DNA of 6,030 nt from Caulobacterales bacterium (GTDB lineage Bacteria > Pseudomonadota > Alphaproteobacteria > Caulobacterales > Caulobacteraceae). A program made the position numbers and the translations under genes. Positions 1 through 3,747 of this stretch are shown one piece after another. The stretch is from contig CANKEA010000081.1 of the NCBI GenBank assembly GCA_947480815.1, positions 1-6,030 on the forward strand, given 5' to 3'. The notes beneath the pieces are model-generated. The model was given only the letters and a program-made list of their open reading frames with translations. It made no database searches and had not been told where the DNA came from. Position 1 is the stretch's first letter. Every line of letters starts with the position of its first letter.

Positions 1-163
1 CCAGCCGCAGTGCGATTGGCGCATCGCCGGTGCCGAGTGGTCCGATCAGCGCCAGAAAGGCGCCGGCCGCGACACAGATCAGGGTGATCCGCGGCAGGGC
101 GATCGCTGCGGCTGGCGAAGCGTGAAGGGCATTGGGCGTCGATTCACGCAGAGGATCGGTCAA
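1..163 (-). CDS. Partial membrane protein N-terminus, possibly a LytTR-family regulator (runs off left edge)
   Basis: The minus strand stays open from a TTG codon at 163-161 to the window edge and reads as about 54 codons with mostly G/C third positions in its second half. The translation begins MTDPLRESTPNALHAS, then gives a hydrophobic segment at about residues 22-42 containing ITLICVAAGAFLALIGPLGTG, and is cut at PIALRL. A hydrophilic head followed by a first membrane helix ending in GPxGTG next to a small loop resembles, from memory, N-termini of proteobacterial proteins with a membrane domain and a C-terminal LytTR DNA-binding domain. That domain would lie outside the window, so the family is an inference. 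The start is uncertain: no ATG or GTG lies in this frame nearby, and the Shine-Dalgarno match upstream of the TTG (GGA, nine bases away) is weak. The gene would be divergent from the DUF2306 gene, with 86 bp between starts. Confidence 0.5.
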   Translation of the reverse strand, partial: MTDPLRESTPNALHASPAAAIALPRITLICVAAGAFLALIGPLGTGDAPIALRL

Positions 164-199
164 GTCACGTATCCGAGGTTTCGGCGGCGGAAGGGCTCC

Positions 200-210
200 G
201 CCAACTTGGC
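200..210. repeat. Small perfect inverted repeat in a divergent intergenic region
   Basis: GCCAA-C-TTGGC lies roughly in the middle of the 86-bp stretch between the putative starts at 163 (minus) and 250 (plus). It could be an operator for a dimeric regulator, but an 11-bp palindrome can occur by chance in GC-rich DNA. I see no convincing promoter hexamers at standard spacing in this stretch. Confidence 0.2.
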
Positions 211-249
211 GATCTCGACCTCGCCTGACAACCCGCCGGGACGCCCGCC

Positions 250-768
250 ATGAAAATACCCAACACCACCAACACGACGATTCGCCTCGTCATCCTGCCA
301 GCCATCGCCCTCAATCTCGCGGTGCTTTGGCTGACCCGTGATCAGCTCGCCGGGTTTGCCCGCGCCCATCTGCATGCGCCAGACTGGGCGCTGGTGGCGC
401 GGCAGAGCTGGACGATTCAGCTGCACCTCTATGCGGCGCTCAGTGCCTTTTTGATCGCGCTGTTCATGTTGTCAGGCCCCAAGGGCACGCGGGTTCACCG
501 TACGGTCGGCTGGGCCTGGGTGATTTTGATGATGACCACGGCGGTGTCATCCTTCTTCGTCCGCACCCTCAACCCGGGACATATGAGTTGGATTCATCTG
601 CTGTCGGGATGGGTTGCCTTCGCGACCCCGCTTGGGGTCTGGGCTGCCCGCACCCATCGGGTCAGGCTGCATCGGCATATGATGACCGTTTTGGTCGTCG
701 GCGGCCTGTTCATCGCCGGCGCCTTTACCTTCGTTCCTGGCCGCCTGATGTGGCGGGTCTTCTTCTAG
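250..768 (+). CDS. DUF2306-type small integral membrane protein
   Basis: This encodes a 172-residue, strongly hydrophobic protein of unknown biochemical function. About five membrane helices can be read: residues 12-28, 57-75, 86-104, 114-132 and 143-161. The pattern matches the DUF2306 family as I know it: a GTRVHR motif (79-84) before a GWAWV helix, an SSFF end to that helix (100-103), an HLLSGW helix (116-121), an RLHRHMM loop (139-145), and a C-terminal FVPGRLMWRV (161-170). The length is typical of a complete family member. Nine histidines (40, 42, 59, 83, 111, 116, 136, 141, 143) are conspicuous, several at helix ends; a cofactor or metal role is only a guess. The ATG at 250 is preceded by a weak GGGA at 238-241. 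The gene is divergent from the putative regulator at the left edge and convergent with the toxin gene, 13 bp away, so it is probably transcribed alone. No terminator is visible after the TAG. Confidence 0.85.
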   Translation: MKIPNTTNTTIRLVILPAIALNLAVLWLTRDQLAGFARAHLHAPDWALVARQSWTIQLHLYAALSAFLIALFMLSGPKGTRVHRTVGWAWVILMMTTAVSSFFVRTLNPGHMSWIHLLSGWVAFATPLGVWAARTHRVRLHRHMMTVLVVGGLFIAGAFTFVPGRLMWRVFF

Positions 769-781
769 CAGGGCGCGTGGA

Positions 782-1177
782 TCACACCCGAATGATCGTA
801 TCGCTGTAGGCGGCGAGGCGCTCGTCACGGGTTAGCAGGCGTAGGGGCTCGGCTTGGGCCTGAGCGGCCAGCAAACGATCGAACGGATCGGCGTGTAACA
901 TGGGCAGGGTCTCGGCCAGCAGCACATGGGCTGGGGTGAGGTCCAGCAGGTCGTAGCCGGCGCGTCGGAAAAGGTTGGTGGCCCGCGCTGCGCCGATAGG
1001 CACACGCGCCGCGCCCTCTGGGGCCAAGCTGTGCTTCAGCGAAATTTCCCACAGCGACACCACGCTGACGAACACTGTGTTGGCTGGGTCTTCGATCAGG
1101 TCGTGCGCCTGAGGTGTCAGCTTTTCCGGATCGGCCAGGGCGAACAGCGCCACCTGGGTGTCGAGCAACAGCCTCAT
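782..1177 (-). CDS. vapC: VapC-family PIN-domain toxin (type II toxin-antitoxin ribonuclease)
   Basis: This 131-residue protein is a full-length single PIN domain, most like the Sll0205-type VapC subgroup. PIN toxins are Mg2+-dependent ribonucleases that cut specific RNAs and are held inactive by the antitoxin. The acidic residues expected at the active site are present: D6 in MRLLLDTQ, E44 in SLWEISLKH, D97 and D100 in HADPFDRLL, and D118 in LLTRDERLAAY. The family usually reads DTH after the first strand; here it is DTQ (Q8), which need not affect catalysis. With all catalytic positions kept, the protein is probably active, though no assay can be inferred. Its ATG lies inside the antitoxin stop in an ATGA overlap, so translation is likely coupled, and a GC hairpin covers the area just before the start. 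It is downstream of the antitoxin and ends 13 bp from the convergent DUF2306 gene. The exact RNA target cannot be told from sequence. Confidence 0.93.
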   Translation of the reverse strand: MRLLLDTQVALFALADPEKLTPQAHDLIEDPANTVFVSVVSLWEISLKHSLAPEGAARVPIGAARATNLFRRAGYDLLDLTPAHVLLAETLPMLHADPFDRLLAAQAQAEPLRLLTRDERLAAYSDTIIRV

Positions 1178-1422
1178 GGGCGGCGACCGCCGAGCATCAC
1201 GGCGATGACGTCGCTTTCGGCGTCCAGATCGTCAGGGACCGAGAACTGGCCCTCGGCCACCCCGATGCGACGCCCCGGCGCGCGATGATGCATCGGAACG
1301 AGCCGGGCCGCGGGTTTGCCGTTGCGGGCGATGATGATTTCCGCCTCCGCGCCACTTTCAACCAGCTCAACCAGTTTCGAGAGCTGACTCTTGGCCTCGA
1401 ACATATTGATTGTCGTCATCAT
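1174..1422 (-). CDS. vapB: Phd/YefM-family antitoxin partner of VapC
   Basis: This 82-residue protein has the two-part architecture of a Phd/YefM antitoxin. The N-terminal half (about residues 3-45) is the DNA-binding and dimerisation fold, shown by TTINMFEAKSQLSKLVE, the IIIARNGKPAARLVP strand pair and a basic loop. The C-terminal tail (about 50-82, GRRIGVAEGQFSVPDDLDAE) is the disordered toxin-binding part; a PDD motif after a 'GxxxGxFxVP' run is usual in this group when paired with PIN toxins. Such proteins neutralise the toxin and repress their own promoter, alone or with the toxin. Two ATG codons stand in tandem: the one at 1422 is only three bases from the AGGA at 1429-1426, the one at 1419 is six bases away and may be the true start, giving 81 residues. 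The gene is first in the operon and overlaps the toxin gene by four bases. The vapB symbol follows the convention for VapC partners although the fold is Phd-like. Confidence 0.92.
   Translation of the reverse strand: MMTTINMFEAKSQLSKLVELVESGAEAEIIIARNGKPAARLVPMHHRAPGRRIGVAEGQFSVPDDLDAESDVIAVMLGGRRP
1179..1191 (-). promoter_or_regulatory. GC hairpin directly before the vapC start codon
   Basis: On the minus strand GGCGG-TCG-CCGCC forms a perfect five-pair stem with a three-base loop, ending one base before the vapC ATG. It lies in the last codons of the antitoxin gene (GGRR). In mRNA it would cover the only SD-like bases for vapC, so toxin translation would depend on ribosomes finishing the antitoxin. 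The pairing is seen directly; the regulatory role is inferred, and Gly-Arg codons are GC-rich anyway. Confidence 0.4.
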
Positions 1423-1427
1423 ATTTC

Positions 1428-1447
1428 CTAGCTAAGTCTAGCTAAGA
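1428..1447. promoter_or_regulatory. Tandem 10-bp repeats, likely antitoxin operator
   Basis: CTAGCTAAGT (1428-1437) is followed at once by CTAGCTAAGA (1438-1447), and a shortened third copy CTAA follows at 1448-1451. Each copy contains the palindrome TAGCTA (1429-1434 and 1439-1444), so two symmetric half-site pairs lie ten bases apart, about one helical turn, on the same DNA face. The block is AT-rich compared with its surroundings and sits between the proposed vapB -10 and the vapB start codon. Phd-type antitoxins bind short palindromic sites in just this place, so an autoregulatory operator is the natural reading. No binding data are available. Confidence 0.55.
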
Positions 1448-1473
1448 CTAACTTGACGCTTTTCCGAGCGCAA
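1445..1473 (-). promoter_or_regulatory. Putative promoter of the vapBC operon
   Basis: Reading the minus strand, TTGCGC at 1473-1468 is followed after 17 bases by TAGTCT at 1450-1445. Transcription would start near 1438, inside the tandem repeats, and give a leader of about 15 bases to the first ATG. The -10 matches the consensus at three of six positions only, so this is a prediction based on spacing and context. Confidence 0.4.
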
Positions 1474-1477
1474 GCGG

Positions 1478-1506
1478 TTGCGCCGCTCCATCGCGAATCC
1501 TATAAG
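1478..1506 (+). promoter_or_regulatory. Putative sigma-70-type promoter of sucC
   Basis: TTGCGC at 1478-1483 and TATAAG at 1501-1506 are separated by exactly 17 bases. A start point near 1513 would leave a leader of about 32 bases before the sucC ATG at 1545. An alternative -35, TTGACG at 1453-1458, has no acceptable -10 at 16-18 bases. Its -35 forms an inverted repeat with the proposed vapBC -35 (GCGCAA-N4-TTGCGC, 1468-1483). Confidence 0.5.
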
Positions 1507-1532
1507 GTGCCGAACCGATGCGGGAACGCGGG

Positions 1533-1538
1533 AAAAGG
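1533..1538 (+). promoter_or_regulatory. sucC ribosome binding site, decides the start
   Basis: AAAAGG ends six bases before the ATG at 1545. The upstream in-frame ATG at 1518 has no SD, would lie only about five bases from the predicted transcription start, and would add MRERGKRRT, which I do not recognise as part of the family. The start at 1545 gives the expected MNIHEHQAK. Confidence 0.7.
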
Positions 1539-1544
1539 CGAACG

Positions 1545-2744
1545 ATGAATATCCACGAGCATCAGGCCAAGGCCGTACTGGCGCAGTTCGGCGTCCCCAT
1601 TCCGAAGGGGTTCGCAGCCTTCACGCCGGCGGAAGCCAAGGCGGCCGCCGAAAAGCTCCCTGGCCCAGTCTTTGTCGTAAAGAGCCAGATCCACGCTGGC
1701 GGGCGCGGCAAGGGCAAATTCGAAGGGCTCGGCCCCGACGCCAAGGGCGGCGTTCGCGTCGTCAAGTCGGTGGCTGAGGTCGAAAGCAATGCCGCCGAAA
1801 TGCTCGGCCGGGTGCTGGTGACTCACCAAACCGGCCCCAAGGGCAAGCAGGTCAGTCGCCTCTACATCGAGGAAGGCGCGGCGATCGCGAAGGAATTCTA
1901 CCTGTCGCTGCTGGTTGACCGCGAGACCAGCAAGGTTTCGGTCGTCTCCTCGACCGAGGGCGGGATGGACATCGAGGATGTCGCCCACGCCACGCCGGAA
2001 AAAATCCACACCTTCTCGATCGACCCAGCCACCGGCGTGTGGCCAACCCACGCGCGCGCCCTTGCGAAGTCGCTAGGCTTGACCGGCGGCCTCGCCAAGG
2101 AGGCGGCCAGTCTGTTGAGCCAGCTGTATGAAGCCTTCCTGGCCAAGGACATGGCCATGCTGGAAATCAACCCGCTGATCGTCACGGCAGACAACCACCT
2201 GCGGGTTTTGGACGCTAAGCTGTCGTTCGACGGCAACGCCCTGTTCCGCCACCCCGACATCGTGGCGCTGCGCGATACCAGCGAAGAGGACGAGAAAGAG
2301 ATCAAGGCCAGTGAATATGGCCTGGCCTACATCGCCCTCGATGGCGAAATTGGCTGCATGGTCAATGGGGCCGGTCTGGCCATGGCCACCATGGACATCA
2401 TCAAGCTTTACGGGGCCGAACCGGCCAACTTCCTCGACGTGGGTGGCGGGGCGACCAAGGAAAAGGTCACCGCGGCCTTTAAGATCATCACCGCTGATCC
2501 GGCCGTGAAGGGCATTCTGGTCAATATTTTCGGCGGTATTATGCGCTGTGACATTATCGCCGAAGGTGTGATCGCCGCCGTGAAGGAAGTCGGGCTGCAG
2601 GTTCCGCTCGTGGTGCGGCTCGAAGGCACCAACGTGGATCAAGGCAAGAAAATTATCTCGGAAAGCGGCCTGAACGTCATTGCCGCCAACGATCTATCGG
2701 ATGGGGCGGAGAAGATAGTCGCCGCTGTGAAGGGCGCTCGCTAA
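1545..2744 (+). CDS. sucC: Succinyl-CoA synthetase (ADP-forming) beta subunit
   Basis: SucC pairs with SucD to convert succinyl-CoA, nucleoside diphosphate and phosphate to succinate, CoA and nucleoside triphosphate in the cytoplasm (TCA cycle). From the ATG at 1545 it has 399 residues, close to the usual 388-400. The N-terminal ATP-grasp domain (about 1-240) shows MNIHEHQAK, the nucleotide-binding [15 protein letters not shown] (44-58, with K46), and the Mg2+-binding MLEINPL (205-211, E207 and N209) with D223 in [11 protein letters not shown]. The C-terminal CoA-ligase-type domain (about 250-399) shows [11 protein letters not shown] (274-284), FLDVGGGA, and [10 protein letters not shown] (327-336), where the phosphohistidine loop of SucD is received. 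ATP versus GTP preference cannot be settled by eye. It is the first gene of the sucCD unit and shares one base with sucD in TAATG. Nothing is truncated or unusual, and codon use matches sucD and sucA. Confidence 0.98.
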   Translation: MNIHEHQAKAVLAQFGVPIPKGFAAFTPAEAKAAAEKLPGPVFVVKSQIHAGGRGKGKFEGLGPDAKGGVRVVKSVAEVESNAAEMLGRVLVTHQTGPKGKQVSRLYIEEGAAIAKEFYLSLLVDRETSKVSVVSSTEGGMDIEDVAHATPEKIHTFSIDPATGVWPTHARALAKSLGLTGGLAKEAASLLSQLYEAFLAKDMAMLEINPLIVTADNHLRVLDAKLSFDGNALFRHPDIVALRDTSEEDEKEIKASEYGLAYIALDGEIGCMVNGAGLAMATMDIIKLYGAEPANFLDVGGGATKEKVTAAFKIITADPAVKGILVNIFGGIMRCDIIAEGVIAAVKEVGLQVPLVVRLEGTNVDQGKKIISESGLNVIAANDLSDGAEKIVAAVKGAR

Positions 2745-3628
2745 TGTCGGTTCTCGTCAACGCCAATACAAAAGTTATCTGCCAGGGCATCACCGGTGCC
2801 CAAGGCACCTTCCACACCGAACAGGCTATCGCCTACGGCACCAAGATGGTCGGTGGGGTTACCCCCGGCAAGGGTGGCCAGACCCATATTGGCCTGCCCG
2901 TCTTCGATACGGTCGGCGAGGCTAAGGCCGCGACGGGCGCCGATGCCAGTGTGATCTACGTGCCGCCGCCCTTCGCGGCGGACTCTATCCTGGAGGCCAT
3001 TGAGGCGGAGATCGGCCTGATCGTCTGCATCACCGAGGGCATCCCGGTGCTGGACATGGTCAAGGTCAAGAAGGCCCTAGCGGGCTCCAAGTCGCGGCTG
3101 CTGGGCCCAAATTGCCCGGGCGTGCTGACCCCCGGCCAGTGCAAAATCGGCATCATGCCCGGCTCGATTTTTTCTCAAGGCAGCGTCGGCGTCGTAAGTC
3201 GTTCGGGAACCCTGACCTATGAGGCCGTGTTCCAGACCACCAACGCAGGCCTGGGTCAAACCACCGCAGTTGGCATCGGCGGCGACCCGGTGAAGGGGAC
3301 TGAATTCATCGACGTGCTGGAAATGTTCCTGGCAGACGAGGCCACCAAGTCGATTGTGATGATCGGCGAAATTGGCGGCAGCGCTGAGGAGGCCGCGGCG
3401 CAATTCCTCATCGATGAGGCTAAGCGCGGGCGCAAAAAACCTATGGTTGGTTTCATCGCCGGCCGCACGGCCCCGCCGGGACGTCACATGGGTCACGCCG
3501 GTGCCATCATCAGTGGCGGCAAGGGTGGGGCTGAAGACAAGATCCAGGCCATGGAGGCTGCGGGCATCCGCGTGTCGCCGTCGCCGGCCCGGCTAGGCGA
3601 AACCCTTCTGGAATTGCTCAAGGGTTAG
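2744..3628 (+). CDS. sucD: Succinyl-CoA synthetase alpha subunit
   Basis: SucD carries the CoA site and the histidine that is phosphorylated during the succinyl-CoA synthetase reaction. The protein is 294 residues long, the normal size. Visible landmarks are the Rossmann-type CoA-binding domain starting with [19 protein letters not shown] (10-28) and [28 protein letters not shown] (121-127), then the ligase domain with [22 protein letters not shown] (from residue 178), IGEIGGSAE (207-215, with the conserved E209), and [12 protein letters not shown], in which H251 is the phosphorylated histidine by comparison with E. coli SucD. The ATG overlaps the sucC stop by one base, and GAAGGG at 2729-2734 is its SD, nine bases away, so translation is coupled to keep subunits equal. 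All catalytic residues I can check are kept. The 119 bp after the stop separate it from sucA. Confidence 0.98.
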   Translation: MSVLVNANTKVICQGITGAQGTFHTEQAIAYGTKMVGGVTPGKGGQTHIGLPVFDTVGEAKAATGADASVIYVPPPFAADSILEAIEAEIGLIVCITEGIPVLDMVKVKKALAGSKSRLLGPNCPGVLTPGQCKIGIMPGSIFSQGSVGVVSRSGTLTYEAVFQTTNAGLGQTTAVGIGGDPVKGTEFIDVLEMFLADEATKSIVMIGEIGGSAEEAAAQFLIDEAKRGRKKPMVGFIAGRTAPPGRHMGHAGAIISGGKGGAEDKIQAMEAAGIRVSPSPARLGETLLELLKG

Positions 3629-3656
3629 GCGTGAGCAGACAAAATGGGCTGGCCGG

Positions 3657-3684
3657 TTCGCCGGATTAAGAGACCCTATATAAA
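3657..3684 (+). promoter_or_regulatory. Possible internal promoter for sucA
   Basis: The 119-bp sucD-sucA gap is locally AT-rich around TATATAAA. TATAAA at 3679-3684 with TTCGCC at 3657-3662 gives 16-base spacing, but the -35 is poor. Start would be near 3691, leaving a leader of about 57 bases. I see no stem with a U-run that would end sucCD transcripts, so read-through from sucCD into sucA is at least as likely. Confidence 0.25.
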
Positions 3685-3699
3685 CCCCGATTAGATACC

Positions 3700-3706
3700 G
3701 AAGGAG
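3700..3706 (+). other. Strong Shine-Dalgarno-like sequence without a start codon
   Basis: GAAGGAG is the best anti-16S match in the sucD-sucA gap, but no ATG, GTG or TTG follows within 5-12 bases. The sucA ATG is 41 bases further on and has its own weaker AAGGG at 3733-3737, ten bases before it. An ATC codon in the sucA frame stands at 3715, eight bases after GAAGGAG, but ATC is not a normal start. It may be chance, a standby site, or part of leader structure. Confidence 0.3.
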
Positions 3707-3747
3707 CGGCACGGATCGCTGATTCGGACGGCAAGGGCGGAACGCAG

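Noticed and set aside
160..426. 88-codon minus-strand open frame overlapping the DUF2306 start
   Set aside because: It is antisense to a recognised membrane protein over most of its length and gives an unrecognisable hydrophilic product; the edge gene in another frame explains this strand better.
780..797. Possible bidirectional terminator between the DUF2306 gene and vapC (GATCA-N8-TGATC)
   Set aside because: The stem has five pairs with an eight-base loop, no T-run on either side, and it overlaps the end of vapC.
926..1431. Plus-strand open frames over the toxin-antitoxin genes (926-1288, 1114-1431)
   Set aside because: They are antisense to well-recognised VapC and Phd-type proteins, and their translations are low-complexity and Arg/Ala/Pro-rich.
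1495..1499. GANTC (CcrM methylation) sites in the sucC promoter spacer and the sucA leader (3721-3725)
   Set aside because: GANTC sites also occur many times inside the coding regions here, so their presence in these two regulatory regions is not distinctive.
2073..2642. 189-codon minus-strand open frame opposite sucC
   Set aside because: It is a shadow of sucC in high-GC DNA, with no recognisable domain and no credible start region.
3648..3666. Possible terminator after sucD (CCGG-TTCG-CCGG)
   Set aside because: The stem has only four pairs and no following T-run, so it would not work as an intrinsic terminator.
3666..3680. CtrA-like site (TTAA-N7-TATA) upstream of sucA
   Set aside because: The second half-site is TATA rather than TTAA, so the match to TTAA-N7-TTAA is incomplete and likely chance in an AT-rich patch.
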